Shown here in pieces: positions 13,571 to 26,379 of a stretch of DNA of 64,000 nucleotides. Position 1 is the stretch's first letter. Every line of letters starts with the position of its first letter. Origin of the DNA: Athripsodes cinereus (Eukaryota; Arthropoda; Insecta; Trichoptera; Leptoceridae); contig OX388329.1 of the NCBI GenBank assembly GCA_947579605.1, forward strand, positions 27,608,299 through 27,672,298. The letters run 5' to 3'. Position numbers and translations under genes: made by a program. Under the pieces are notes generated by a model that searched no databases, was not told the origin of the DNA, and saw only the letters and a list, made by a program, of their open reading frames with translations.

Positions 13571-13645
13571 TTGGAGATCTATAGTTTCGAAGGTCCTGCA
13601 AGGGCTATTCGGCCATCGGAAGAAAGTAAGTAAAAATGTAAAGGA
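13571..13645 (+). repeat. Short dispersed repeat shared with 43250-43290
   Basis: AAGGTCCTGCAAGGGCTATT and the following CGGCCATCGGAAG match the minus strand at about 43250-43290 with a few changes. It is probably part of a LINE. Confidence 0.45.
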
Positions 13646-13799
13646 ATTCAAGTGCCTTTGAAACTGTTAGTTTCAGTATCGAAACTGGGCAAAAGACATC
13701 TGAAGTAAAATGACAGTAAAACTGATAAGATTTAGATTCAAACTTTTTCTACAAAATTTCAGAGGATTACACCATTTTAGAATGTATAACCTAAGAACG

Positions 13800-13876
13800 A
13801 GAAGAGCCGACCCCAACAGCCTTCAGCGGCAATAAGCTGGGACAGTGCCAGGAAAAACAAAAGAAGAAGAAGAATA
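13800..13876 (+). pseudogene. LINE 3' terminal remnant
   Basis: RADPNSLQRQ, stop, AGTVPGKTKEEEE ending in AAGAAGAAGAAG; looks like a LINE C-terminus with a (GAA)n tail. Confidence 0.5.
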
Positions 13877-15509
13877 TACAATTTTAAAATGTGCAGCTTT
13901 ATAGAACCCCGCATGAAGAATAACATTTTGCATACATAGTTTAAAAACATATAATTTTTGGAATTGTCTATGCTCAATCCCAAACCATTCAAATGTACCT
14001 TGAAAGAATTTTGAAACCGTAGATATATGTTTCATCAGAATGCAACACAACAACAAATTTTATTACAAAACTTTGTTCAATGAATATGACTTATCAACAA
14101 AGATACAAATTATGGGTCAAGATCTTCAACTGTCTTTATTATGAATTCTGTTTCCTGTCTCTGGTTTCAAGTGGATTTTGGGATATTTTAATGTAAACTT
14201 TATTCTAATAGCAACCCTAACTCTATTGCTTTTGGTTTTCCATTTCATTTCCACAATAAAAAATACAGTACATTAAAACAAAATCAAAAACGCGAAGTAA
14301 ATACATTTCAATTGTCCCAGGATTACAACAGACTATAAAAAGTCTCTCTCAAACAGAAAAATATCATGGCGAATTAATTATAAACAGGTGCTATTGCTGG
14401 TCCACCGAGGAAATCTAAATAAAATACTTTAACTTGATCGGGACAATTTTTAACACTCGATTTACTCGACTCGTTCAGGTACAATCAGCTCGTACAATCT
14501 CGAACAGTTCTGTTCCATTAACAATATAGTAAACGAATGTTATTATCAATAAACTGAATAAACAAAATACAATACAAACATTTGTATCTAATTCCTTGTA
14601 TACAAGTGTTGTCACAAACCGCGATCACAAGATAACAAATACAACATACTCAAATGTTTATTTATCAGCTCTTCCTCAACAATGACAATATCTACAATAA
14701 AGAGCGACGACTACGTGACGTCATTGTTTTTCAAGATTCGAAACGAAAACAATTGAATTATTATTATTATTGCAACCGCGTCCTATAATAACAAATTGTC
14801 ATAGACAAAAATAAGTAATGTTATGATACATGTGACAAAAAAATACTCACTACGACGTATTATTACGTGTAAGAAGACGTCACCGATTAACGGATCATGG
14901 AGTAATCGACGCCCAACAATAACAGGGCTGAAGATTTTCTTTAAATCAGTAACGATTCTACCGTAGTAAGCCATTACTTGTTGATAATCTCAAACAGGTA
15001 GGCGAATGACAATTCTTTCTCAATAAAAGTGAAATGATTTAAGAAGAAAAACTATTGCTTTTATAACATCTTAAATGGAATTTCAGTATTTAAGAACCAA
15101 TACTTTGATACAAAAAAACTGTGATACTTAGAAATAGGGTACTCGGTATTATAAGTTAGAGTACTCAGTTTTTGTCATTTACGTCATTCATTCTATGGAT
15201 ATCGCATAAGTAATATTAGACTTCATCGTATTTTCAAATTGGTTTTCTTTTTTGCTTATTTTTTTTAATATTTATTTTCATTTTCGCAAGGAAGAAACAG
15301 TCAACGCAATAAATATTACGAAAATCAAGTAAAACATGCAATATAGACCACAAAAATCCCCCAATATATCCATAGTATAAAATTTTGAAGCAACCTCTTC
15401 TTCAATATTCTTCTTCTACTTATGAGTTTTACGATATATATTCTTCGAAAACCTGCAGATACGAATTCGCGTCAACCGACTCTAAGATGATCGCTCACAA
15501 CTCACCATT
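13877..15509. other. AT-rich non-coding sequence
   Basis: No supported feature. Confidence 0.5.
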
Positions 15510-15660
15510 AAAAGAATATGAATGAATGGGAGCATGTGTTCACCACGTGGTCTGTTGTTTGATCAGCACCACAGACACATAATGGAGAGTCTGCGAGTCC
15601 CCATTGATGTAATTGTGTGCTTCCGACACCATTCCTCAGTCTGTTTAGGGTGTAAAACAA
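15510..15660 (-). pseudogene. LINE C-terminal zinc-knuckle fragment
   Basis: Minus strand: LNRLRNGVGSTQLHQWGLAD, SPLCVCGADQTTDHVVNTC. The C.CG..QT..H....C block is the C-terminal Cys/His motif of Jockey/I-type LINE reverse transcriptases. Stop soon after. Confidence 0.75.
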
Positions 15661-16734
15661 TAAACGCGATCTTTTTTGCTGAGTACAGGAAAATCGAATT
15701 CAAGCAAGTTGGTTAACCTGAAAAACGCAAGCGTTGAATTTAATTCCAGATGTAAATGAACCATAATGTAAATAATAAACAAACAACATGTGAAACATAG
15801 ACGTCCTTGACTATAATGAATTACAAGAAAAGTCACAATGTGAGGTATTTGCTGTCTTTTCTATTCGCGTATGTGAAAAATACCAGACAGCAAAAATGCT
15901 ATTACTTATACGTAGTATGCAAGTGTCATCATATTATAATGTACTCGTAGTATGAAGTCATAAATAACAGTAGGCAACTACGACTGACCTATCCTAATAC
16001 ATATTAAAGTGAGTGAGGCAGGATTTTCCTCCAAGAAAACAGCACTATACATAAGAAAACTATCTTAACAATATTATTGACAGAAATTTTACGAACTTAA
16101 GATTACAATTACTCATAATACAAGCTTCCCATATTCATTACAATGTGTGATACTCGAGAATTCTTTTGTATTATATCTTGCAAACAATTCAACGCAATTC
16201 CAACATTGTTCTAGGTTTATTTTTGAGCTACATTGAATAATAGTAATCAATTGATTAAGGAATTAGTAAAACTAAATTCTCACTATTCAAAAAAGAAAAC
16301 AATATGCAATAAAAATGGATTAAAACAATACGGTTCGACGATTATTAGGTTAAGGACGGTCAAATATTTATTTCAAAGATACTAAATACATCATTTTTGA
16401 TTGATATTGTAATGACCACAATAAAACCATTATCGGCATTGTTTTAAATATGTATATAAAGTATAATACAAAACGTGATTTGGAATAATAAGTAACCAAT
16501 GTACGAAGAATCCAAATATAATAGAAAAATAAATACATTATACTTTACTCACAATAACATGTGGAATATCTGCCCCGAAATATTGTTTTATGTTTTCAAA
16601 ATAATTGTATGATTTCGGGAAAATTCTGTGGCCTAGCCATTAATTTTGAAGAGTAGATACCAACTAAAAATTTCTTAAATAATATGTATAATGAGCTGGT
16701 AGGACTATTTTTCCAAGTGATCTAACACAAGGTG

Positions 16735-16885
16735 GACAAATAAAGTTCTGTGTGGTAACCAAGATCAGACAGGGGAAGTGTTTGAAGGGCTCAAACAAGA
16801 TGGTCGGATAGAATAAAGAGGATAGCTGAAAGGAAATGGATGCAGCAAGCTAAATAAATTACTAATAAGGGAAGTCTTTGAAAAT
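16735..16885 (+). pseudogene. RTE-like LINE C-terminal remnant
   Basis: RWSDRIKRIAERKWMQQAK is readable at about 16799-16855, matching the RW.D.I...AG..W...A block that ends RTE-like LINEs. Flanks are decayed. Confidence 0.6.
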
Positions 16886-18429
16886 GCACTGAGAAAATAT
16901 CAAGACTAAGAATTAGATCAAAGGAATAAGGCTAAAATCTTTCAATCTTTGATTTTTCAAACCTCTCGTAATTTTGACATAATAATAGCAATTTAGTTAC
17001 AACGGCAACAATATGGCAAAGTTCGCATACGACATTTAACTAAGTATAATTTACTTACTTCAAGTATTAGTAGTCACATACTTTTAGATATTACAAACGA
17101 TCGGTTGAAAAGTTCACACTTTCGAAACAACGAGACATTTGAAGTAAACATTAAGTAAAACAATATAATTTTGTAGTAAAATTTAACTAGAATATAATTG
17201 CACATATTGTATTATACTACATACTTGGGACATTAGTGTCCAAAGAACATTTCGTGTGTGTCGTAATGTTGAAAAGAGACAAATTTGATTTCCAAATATA
17301 AATATTAAGACATGACATAGAGTAAACAATAGCATAACTGACCACAACGTAACCAATAACAGACCTATATGTAAAAGGCAGATTATAATTATTATTACCT
17401 ACTTGAAAGTTGTCTTTTGTTTTGCACTGTATTTTAACACCTGCGTATACGAAAAGCTACAAGAAAATCGACTCTTTAATTACTTTGACTAAAAATTGAG
17501 AACAGTTATTATTATATGCAGATTTTCTTTTTTTGTTGAATAAAAATGTTACCAGAACACTGGTTTTCAAAAATGGAATTCATTCAATCAAACTCATTCT
17601 ATTACTATGGATTTGTATTGTGCGAGACATAGTCAATTAGATAGATAATGATAAACTATAAAAAACGGAAGACGAGAGGGAACTCAACAAAATCCATTGT
17701 AGAAAAAAGCTTGTTTGTATTAAATTGAACATACAGTTTACATGTCATTTGCTGTAGTTTTTACTCATTTATATTAAGAATGATTATTATTGGTTGGAAA
17801 GAGATGGATACATAAACACGTCTAATGATAGTAATAACAACAACTTACTGCAATACATACCCGACACATTTTAAGAACAAAAATAATAATATATTTGGGA
17901 AATGTTCCAATTGGGCCAAGACCAATATAATATGGACGATTGGTGTGTGCATGACAGTCTTGTGTTGCTGTACATACCAACATACAAAATATTATTAACA
18001 ACAGACATAGTAACTAAAACATGAGTGAAGTTACGCATAAATCAGCCAAGTTACAAAATATCAAATGCCACTTTACGATTCTATAAACTATCACACTATG
18101 AACATTGTCTAAATATTCCTAGTTGTAATGTTAAACGATTCTTCTGAAGACTAAACGAAGAAAATAACATTGTGAATATACACAGAGAACGAAGATCACA
18201 CCCATTCTTGCATCTATGCACTCTGGCAGTATTTAGGTAATAAAAAACGAAACATACCCTCTCTCTCTCAATCAAAAAGTCAACATGAAAAACACTTCTT
18301 TTCAATTTCATTCTTGCATCTTTTACATTTACATTCAAACTTTCTCAAACATACTTTTATATAATAATAAATTGATTTTACTCAAAATTATGAATGTTTC
18401 GTGATTAACACTGTGGAATTCTATATTTA
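16886..18429. other. AT-rich non-coding sequence
   Basis: No supported feature; a CTCTCTCTCTC run lies near 18260. Confidence 0.5.
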
Positions 18430-18498
18430 TTATTAATTTATATTAAAAGAAACTTTGTGTGTGGAAAATACAAAGTTTCTTTTAATATAAATTAATAA
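18430..18498. repeat. Perfect 29-bp-arm hairpin
   Basis: Arms 18430-18458 and 18470-18498 are exact reverse complements around the 11-nt loop GTGTGGAAAAT. No T-run or gene adjoins it. It may be a tiny foldback element. Confidence 0.9.
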
Positions 18499-18571
18499 CA
18501 AAATTATGAGTCTACAATATTGTCTATTAGAAAAATGGATAAATATTGTTATAATTGAGATAAATCAATAA

Positions 18572-18769
18572 TTAAATTTAGAAAGGGGTAGGTTAATAAG
18601 TGAAGACGAGCATTGTGACTCGGAAAACTTTGTACAGGCGTCCCTAGGAGTAGAGGAGCTTCCATGCCTTGTGGGAAGCATTGAGGCATTCGTGGTACCT
18701 GACATCGTAAGATTTGACTCGGTGCAAATAGAAGATAGTTTAAATCAAAAACTAGTAGTAACTAAATAA
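18572..18769 (+). pseudogene. Coding-like open stretch, unknown origin
   Basis: An open frame of 65 codons without an ATG, bounded by TAA at 18569 and TAA at 18767. It includes the acidic segment ISEDEHCDSENFVQASLG followed by a hydrophobic segment with VGSIEAFVVPDI. Its G+C is clearly higher than the flanks and amino-acid use is balanced. It may be an exon or a fragment of a retroelement polyprotein. I do not recognise the family. Confidence 0.3.
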
Positions 18770-19589
18770 ATGAAAAAAAATAATACAACCAAACAATATG
18801 CTTAGTGTTATTTAAATTTTAATTAAGTATGACGAAGAGTTTAACCTAATAACCGCAGTTCAAAGTATTAAAACAAATTGATTAATATTACGAATGAATA
18901 TTTGAATAATATTTATAATATGATATGAAACAACAGCTCCGAATGCAACCGACAACGCGAGCATATTTCACAATAAACAATTTTTATACACTCACCACTA
19001 TGTATACCTACCATATTATTATATGTATTATACTGCGTTAGAATACAAACTGTGTAATATAATAATGTAAAAGAAATATCCATACATTAACAACACTCGT
19101 ACATTGTGTTGTAAAGCAAAAAACTTTGGGTACAACATATTACTAATTGTATTGTATAAGATAGATCACAATTATAGTCACACTATTTATAACATTGCGA
19201 AGCCGTACTTCTTCTAGGGGTACAAATAAAACAATAATTAAAGGACATTAGGTACAAGAATAAATATACTTAGTTGTTTTGATGCACAGTAAATTAATAT
19301 CAGTGATAGAAATCTATTTTGGATCTAAAAAACACGCGTTTTTTTGTATATCGAATATTCTATGTGTTTGATTTACTCAAGAGAAGCGTCTTTCATCTGC
19401 TAAAGACTTTGTTATTTTTTTATTTAACTTTATCTTTAGGGTTAACAGTGAGACGTTGCCTAACAGCAAATCTGCCTTTCGGCTTAAATTTGTAATTCTC
19501 ATGTTTTGTTTTATTTTATGTCACTCTTTAGGTATTTCTGTTGAATAGAAATTTATTAATTATTATTTATTCTTACGACCAAAGTTGCG

Positions 19590-19730
19590 TTGATGTAACG
19601 CTCTTGTCTTTGGCTTACGAGTTATCGGGTTCGATACCCGACCAGAGCATAATAAAAATGGCTCTTTCAAATTGTTCTGGGTCTGTGTGTCACATGCATA
19701 TGTTTCGGTCATATTATGATGTGTCAAAAA
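19590..19730 (+). repeat. tRNA-derived SINE (family 1), head portion
   Basis: GTAACGCTCTTGTCTTTGGC, B box GGGTTCGATACCC, then ATTGTTCTGGGTCTGTGTG. It shares the head-to-body order of the copies at 10.0 kb and 50.5 kb; the tail is missing. Confidence 0.7.
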
Positions 19731-22700
19731 AAAAATAACAGACCTACATTGTTAATATTGTATTAAAAACGTATGCTCTATAATATATTACAAATATAGA
19801 ATTATATTACTATCAAGTTTTTTCGTATGCAGCAGACAAGTAATAAGTTGTTATTACCAAATGTAGGTATAACCTAACACACACAATACCGTATGTTGTA
19901 ATATAATAATCAATGATATTCGGAGAGCAATAGTTTTTACTGTTTACCAATCTCAAACTTTCATCATGATATGTTTTTCACTGCATATTGTAATAACCAT
20001 ATTTTATGTCTTATCCATGCAATACCGAATTATAGGAATTATAGAGAACAAATAAGTGAATCAAAGTAAATTGTATAATTGTTCGAGGGTTTTTGTATTT
20101 ATAATGTGAAAAAAAACATATTTAAGAATTTTACAAATGTATCAAAACAAGAACACTGTTTATTTTTCACATCAGACTATATTGTCTTGAAAATGTCATT
20201 AACGTGAAAATTGAAGTGTTTTTTTTTTGTAATTTGTAACTTTGCATAAAATTATCTACCTATTATTACACAAGTATTAATTTCTGTTTTATTAGTCAAA
20301 TTAGTGTGGCAAAACATAAACACTAAATATCCGAAAACAAATTCCACGTTGACCAAATATTTTAACGCTGTGTTCTAGGAATCAAATGGTTGATTAATAA
20401 TTGATAACACCGAATTGCATACCTACATCTTCGACACGTTTTAAACAATGGTAATTGTAATGTGTTTTAAACAATGGTAATGGTAAATGTTTTTTTTATT
20501 ACTTTTATTTCAAAACTGACAAACCGTATCTCAGAATATGAGAATTCTGAGTTGTTGACTGAACGATCACTACGAAAGTGTAATTAATGATCCATGATAA
20601 TTGGACAAAGTTAATTTCTTTGATCAGATATAATATTTGACAAGTAAAACTTTGGTTAAATATTGCATACTGATGGAAACAGTGAACTTGTAATAAAGTG
20701 CTCGCAATAAAATGATTACCTAGACTAATGCAGCCAAAAAAAAACACCCAATTACCCCAAAACTTGTAGGAATAAAACGTCATATCAAATCTATGAAAAA
20801 GACTAAGAATTTTGTCTATTCTGATCCTAAACGCATGAATTATACTACACATTTTAGTCTCTTTGGGAATTCCGAACTTGACTAGTAGTAGGTACGAAAG
20901 ACAATTCCTTGAACACGACGTAAAGGAAAACGTGATCTACATTTATCATGACCCAGGCGACATTCTAAGACTCTAATTTTATCAAACAGGACCAATTACG
21001 CGTATTTTTATTTATCCACCTTAAAAGTGTCTAAAAAATGAACGTAAAATTGTCAAGACTTTTTTTACATTGTATAGACAAACTAAAGAAAATACTGTCT
21101 TAAATTTGACTCAACATTTTTTTAACTTTCTCAGAACGAAATAACCCTCCTTGTACAGGATTTCAACATTGCAATTGACACATATTGAGAACACACATCT
21201 TATCATCAATTCAACCGCATATTAAGCATAGACGACAAACTACGGAAGTTATCTTGAAATGACCACAACAAACGTATCTTCTATTTAACTACTTACTTAC
21301 TTTACTTTTCGGGTCCGGACTTCAGACCTTAATTAATTTTAATTTAACTATTAACGTAAGTGTATATATATATAAACACGTTTTTTACTATCTAAACAAT
21401 CTCACTACTACCAAACATTCTATTCAACGAAAATATAGGAGACTTTTTATTTTAAAATACACCCCACAATCACAGGATACAACGATAAGTTACAGATTTT
21501 GATTAATAGCTCAAAAGACATACATATCAGTAATCCCAATTAAGACTGCGTATGTTTTTAATAAAATGGGATGTTGTAATTAAAATTATTATTAAAACAA
21601 TGAGAAGAACTTTGTTATTGATTTAAGAATCGTTTTTGAATCTGATTGTAACTATATTAATTTATAACCAATACACAATATAAATGAAATAACACAACTA
21701 TTATTAGGTAATTTAAATATTTTGCTCGTCAACTGACATTAATTCGTTCTTCAGCCGATAACATTACATTATTAACCTCATGATAATTTTCAAAAACCCT
21801 TTTGTATTTAATATTATAACATGCAAAATACTGTTTGATGTAGGTAGCCTAATAAAAACACATGATAAAATATAAAGACAAGTATTGTCTTTCTTTGATA
21901 AATAAACAATATAATATAAACAACAAACATACAACATATGATATTAATAATAACTTCACCAAACGCTTGCTTGAAAAGAAAATTACAAAGTTACATATAT
22001 TTTACTTATTGAATTTAGGTTTATAGTCTGAATTGATATTGGCATAAAGTGATGTTTAATTAGGAAACGTAATACAATTAATTATTTCCAAATCTTTTTG
22101 CAAAGATGTAAAATACATTTTTTACGTCTATTGTAATTACTGGGTGTTTTGTACATCGAGATAAGTTTTTTAGCCACATTTCAGATCTTGTATGTATAGT
22201 GTTATGTAATTATTATATTATATTTTAACATCAGAATAAAAAATAGACTTATCTTGACAAAATATTTATATTTTTATAAGTAATTATTAGTTTTAAATGC
22301 AGAATTGATAGGTTTTAAAAAAAGTTGTACAAGTCAGAAAAATTACAGTGATCAAAATATGAAACGAGGTGTTTAGATACCTACAATTGTACACATGATA
22401 ATTATTGGTGAAGTCATTATAATATATTGTGAATATAATAAAAGTAAAATAGACTACATACCTATCATAAAACTGAAGAAGAATGTTGAAGTAAAAATTG
22501 TATCTGTTTTGTATCACTTTTAATAAATATTGAATTTATTAAAATAGACGACGATTGATTGATTTAAGAATGTCGTACTTCTAACTTTACTTAACGTAAC
22601 GTAGTAAGTTTACTTTACGTAACGGGGTTTAAAAGGGTGGTAAAATTATTGTAAAAAGAATTAAATCGCGTATTAATTTGTAACTTAAATGATATACATA

Positions 22701-22769
22701 ATAAAATATACAATATCATTCAAATGAATTTCAATATCGTGAAAACTACATTACTTCTGATATTTTTTT
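19731..22769. other. AT-rich non-coding sequence
   Basis: The longest open frame (20505-20852, minus, 115 codons) is rich in Phe/Ile/Ser and has no motif. Apart from the short duplication near 20450, nothing is supported. Confidence 0.5.
20426..20490. repeat. Short tandem duplication
   Basis: GTTTTAAACAATGGTAAT occurs twice, 27 bp apart. Confidence 0.6.
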
Positions 22770-22850
22770 TTTTACAATTCACACAGACCGAGCTAGTCCC
22801 AAACCAGGATTGATTCTTGTATTATGGGAACTAACTCGACTAATATTTAT
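22770..22850 (-). repeat. SINE family 1, tail portion only
   Basis: The plus strand AATTCACACAGACCGAGCTA ... CTTGTATTATGGGAACTAAC matches the 3' tail of the copies at 10.0 kb and 50.7 kb. A T-run precedes it (an A-rich 3' end on the minus strand). Confidence 0.6.
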
Positions 22851-24374
22851 AGTTATTAAAATAATCAATAGGTAAAATAGAAAAATACCGATACAATATG
22901 TAATGAACGACAATCATATACAGTTGTGTTATATAGATATCGTTAATTATTGTAAAAGAGCATATCAATGATTGCTTTTCTGCATATTAAATACGATATA
23001 ATAATGTTTCATTCAACAATACTTATTATGATTGAAGAATATTTAGGTCAATGAATATTTCAAATAACCAATAATAATTATACAAATAATGACCGTAAAT
23101 GGAACAATGTATTTCAAACTCTACATAGTTTAAGAGTTAAAAGTATTAAATTTATTATTTGAAGAGAATATCTAGGGAGAATGTGATTAAAATAATATTT
23201 AATTAATTCTACTGCAACAATAAGGGATAATATTTTGATAGAAAATTGATAAATACTCGAAATGTGGCAAGAAGGAAGGTTTTCCAAGTATGAATAGTAT
23301 AAGAGAATGGACGAAAACCTAAAGTCAGAAAGTAGTTTCAAGACACAAAAGATGGATCCAGAACTGTATGTAACACTCTGAAATGTGAAGGGCAAAATAA
23401 AAATCAGACAATCAATGTGAATAAAATGATGATTTTCTGGCTTGGAAATATATGAGAATAAACAAGATTCAAAATTTCAGGAAAATATACGATGATCAGA
23501 AAACTACAAACCATAGACAGGAGCATGGGAAAACTAGAATAAAGATAGAGGTATCAGAGAGTATGGAATATAGAAAACTGTCAGAATGGCAAATGAACAT
23601 TTGGGGGATCTAAAATGACAGTAGTAGAAGAATGCGATGGCTGTTTTATTGTGCAATTCAAAAAACGATTCAAAACAGCAGCTTAAAATAGCTTAATATT
23701 GCATTATAATTAGTTATGTACGAATGTTGTCGTTCAAAACAGAAGTACTGTATTAAGTTAAGTTTGTTTAATAGCGATTACAAAACAGATACAATAGCTA
23801 TACTGTTGTTGGTCACAACTACTGACAACAGTAGTATATACGTTATTATAATAATATTATTGACTAGTTTCAGGATATCACAATATTCTAGGTATAATAA
23901 TATAACGTGTTATTTCGTTATATTATCATTGTATGTGGAATGATATTATTGCTGCACTGTTTGTATGTAACTCTATCACTGTATGTAACTAAAAACGCTC
24001 ATTGAATATTGTGCAGTAATAATATGTACACCATACAATGTATTACAAGATGAGAATACACATTAATACAATATAATACAACATTCTGAAAAAAATATAA
24101 AAGTTCCTGTTTTTATTATTGTGTGTGTGAATGGTCGGTAGCGGGTAAATTACTGACGTCTAAAATAGTATGCACAAAATAATATACAACAATATTCTAC
24201 AAAGACATACACAGTAACATATTAAACAAAAATGTGACAATATTAATAATGTATGTATGCATTATGGTTTATATATAATATCGCTCTGCTTTCCTGTAAT
24301 AATGTAGGTATTTGTATGATGATAATATGTATGATGTGTATAAATGAAATATAATAGTAAAGAGATAGACTCAC
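22851..24374 (-). other. Probable ftz-f1 intron, no other gene seen
   Basis: By the splice donor at 24374 this sequence is the start of a downstream ftz-f1 intron. It is AT-rich, with short ATT/AAT runs. The open frames here are short and have no recognisable motif. The FTZ-F1 continuation (VRADRMRGG region) was looked for by eye on the minus strand down to position 1 and not found, so the intron may exceed 24 kb. Confidence 0.5.
24369..24374 (-). promoter_or_regulatory. 5' splice site of the ftz-f1 exon
   Basis: On the minus strand the exon ends ...CTAGAGG and the intron begins GTGAGT, a consensus donor. The phase (one base of an Ala codon) agrees with the protein continuing MKLEA in known FTZ-F1 proteins. 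Confidence 0.9.
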
Positions 24375-24873
24375 CCTCTAGTTTCATGCCGACTTCGAGG
24401 CATTTCTGGAACCGACAGAATGGACATCTCTTCCTCTGCGTCTTGTCGATGTGACAGGACCTCTCAGCCACACAGGTGTACACCTTCTTGTTCTGGACGG
24501 TACGTTTGAAGAATCCCTTGCACGATTCACATGTCAGCAGACCGTAATGATATCCACTGACTTTGTCCCCGCAGACAGGGCACAACTCCTCGATGACATC
24601 TTTGGAGTCTGTTTGGTCGCATGGCATGCCAGGTGGAGGTGGTATATAGGGCCCCCCATCGGGGGTACCCCCTGTGAACAAGTACGAGGCATCCAGGTTA
24701 GGTATACTATTGTACATTTGGTACTGGGGAGAATACTGATCCTGTGGTTGCTGGTATCCCAGACCAGGAAGGGAATATTGTGGAGGGGCACTACCCCCAG
24801 ATTCGGAAGACCCGAACGGGGACATGTTGAGCGGCATCAATGTCGAAGACTGTTGTTCCATGTCTCTGAGCAT
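24375..24873 (-). CDS. ftz-f1: FTZ-F1 nuclear receptor, exon with complete DNA-binding domain (partial gene)
   Basis: This exon encodes 166 residues plus the first base of the next codon of an NR5-family orphan nuclear receptor, a nuclear DNA-binding transcription factor used in insect segmentation and ecdysone-timed metamorphosis (family knowledge). Residues 1-95 are Gln/Pro/Gly/Tyr-rich and look disordered. Finger 1 has Cys 98, 101, 115 and 118, with P-box CESCKG; finger 2 has Cys 134, 140, 150 and 153. The C-terminus [14 protein letters not shown] matches FTZ-F1. The frame then meets GAG-G|GTGAGT, a consensus donor that splits the expected Ala codon after its first base, so residues beyond 166 in the open frame are intron. 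The Met at 24873 follows a CAG with an in-frame TAG just upstream, so it is either the true start or the first codon after an acceptor. The ligand-binding domain and the rest of the gene are not visible in 1-24374. Confidence 0.95.
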
Positions 24874-26190
24874 CTGTACACTTATCTATACAAGTATAAT
24901 ACGTAGGTATAATCCAACAACAACGGACACTACACACTATTTACATATACAACACTTGAAGAAAGCACCGAGGACTCTTTCTCTTTACGCGCTATGTATC
25001 ATCTATGTTTTAATATTATTATCCTAAGTAAGAGCCCTTTCAATATTATTACTACTTAGTCACCAAATATTATTGCAATAATATCCACCACCTATGTCAA
25101 ACTATAACAAACAAGTCACGATAATATATTATTAGAAGACAGAAAGAGAGTAAGTAAAATCAATCAAGTTGTAACAGAGTATTCCTTATAATAGTTGTGA
25201 AATAGCGGCAAATGAAAGTGTACAAACAATATAAACACCATTTTAGTTAAATAATAGTAATAATCTATATGTAATGTTATTTAACTGAACGAAATACACA
25301 CGAGTTACTGTACTGTTAATGATATACGTGCGCGTCCGCCGGAGTGTAGACAACTAATGAAGAAAAGGAGCGGATCGCCGGGCCGATTGACAATGCGTCC
25401 GCTTAAAGGCGAGGATCGCGACTGTTGTATTCACCAGTTCAGTTGTACTGTAGGATGGACGAATGACGACGACGAACACAACACAACACAAACGGGCAAG
25501 AGTGTATGTATATGCGAGCACTGAGCGAGACAGAGATGAACGTATAGCGAGAAGGGTTGTGGGAGGGGGAGGAGCGTATTATTATTATGTATATTATTAT
25601 AAGTGAAAGTGAGTCGGCGACCTACTTTCGAGCGAACCGGGTCTATGTTAGGACCGAGGGCGGGGGTGCGCCCTACTGACCTACTTGATACTACTCGGTA
25701 GGACCCGGGCCTGCCCTACCACACTCACTATATACACACTATCACTGATAACAAACAACTCTAATATATACCTATACATAAAATGCACATACCTATAACT
25801 CACTACTCCTAGGCGACGTTACTGATAACATCCATAGGCACACATACTAGCAAACAACAAACACCGATACGCATAATACATACATACATTTACACATATA
25901 CAAACAAAAGTATTTCATTATCAGCGTAGGTATGTACTAAATATTATTATTATTCTTATCCCTGTGGAATCTCTACTACTACTCTACGAATAGATTTGGA
26001 CACCCACTATTTTGACTGCAATAGTTTTCCGGCGTCTATTTATAAAACAATAATAAACAACGTTTTTTTTCACTTTTAATTCACAGGTACAATACAATGC
26101 ATGGTTTATTTTTAAGAATTACCTACAACTTGTGATTTATTGTAAAATTGTAAAAAAATAAATTAAAAAACTTCCAGAAGACTTGGCTTA
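24874..26190. other. ftz-f1 upstream region outside the GC-rich block
   Basis: It includes (ATT)n near 25575 and 25950. No further exon recognised. Confidence 0.45.
25330..25700 (-). promoter_or_regulatory. GC/CpG-rich block upstream of the ftz-f1 exon, possible promoter or 5' exon
   Basis: This stretch is much richer in G+C and CpG than everything around it, and lies 450-830 bases upstream (minus strand) of the FTZ-F1 exon. I see no convincing TATA box or unambiguous initiator, and no long open frame. It could be a promoter, a 5' UTR exon of an ftz-f1 isoform, or an unrelated regulatory element. The assignment rests on composition and position only. Confidence 0.35.
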
Positions 26191-26365
26191 CATATCCCAC
26201 AAGTGGGGTAGCCAGCAGACCAGCTGCATATAATAAACACGCAAGCTGTCCTCTCCGTGCTGATATAAAATCAAGACATTCAGGATGGGTGGTAAACCTC
26301 ATCGCTGAATTTAAGATGTAAAATGTCTTAATTTTTTCTGCCCTTTGACTTGGATCGCCCTCTAT
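26191..26365 (+). repeat. Dispersed repeat family R1 (CACAAGTGGGGTAGCCAGC)
   Basis: Shares CACAAGTGGGGTAGCCAGC, GACCAGCTGCAT, CTCTCCGTGC, AAGACATTCAGGATGGGTGG and CCTCATCGCTGAATTTAAG with copies at 28.3, 29.2, 34.0, 34.7, 44.5 and 51.8 kb. No open frame is common to the copies. Probably a LINE 3' region or a non-autonomous element. Confidence 0.7.
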
Positions 26366-26379
26366 ATTAATTATTGTAT

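Noticed and set aside
19600..19660. tRNA gene
   Set aside because: Only a B-box-like segment is good; acceptor stem and cloverleaf are not maintained, and related copies carry SINE bodies.
20505..20852. 115-codon minus-strand open frame
   Set aside because: AT-driven, no motif, no splice or promoter support.
24262..24374. Open-frame extension of FTZ-F1 beyond residue 166
   Set aside because: It passes a consensus GTGAGT donor at the family's known exon boundary; the residues after it are intron.
24534..24791. Second minus-strand frame inside the ftz-f1 exon
   Set aside because: Out of frame with the zinc fingers; a shadow.
24451..24906. 151-codon plus-strand open frame over the ftz-f1 exon
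   Set aside because: It is the antisense shadow of a real, strongly conserved exon and has no motif.
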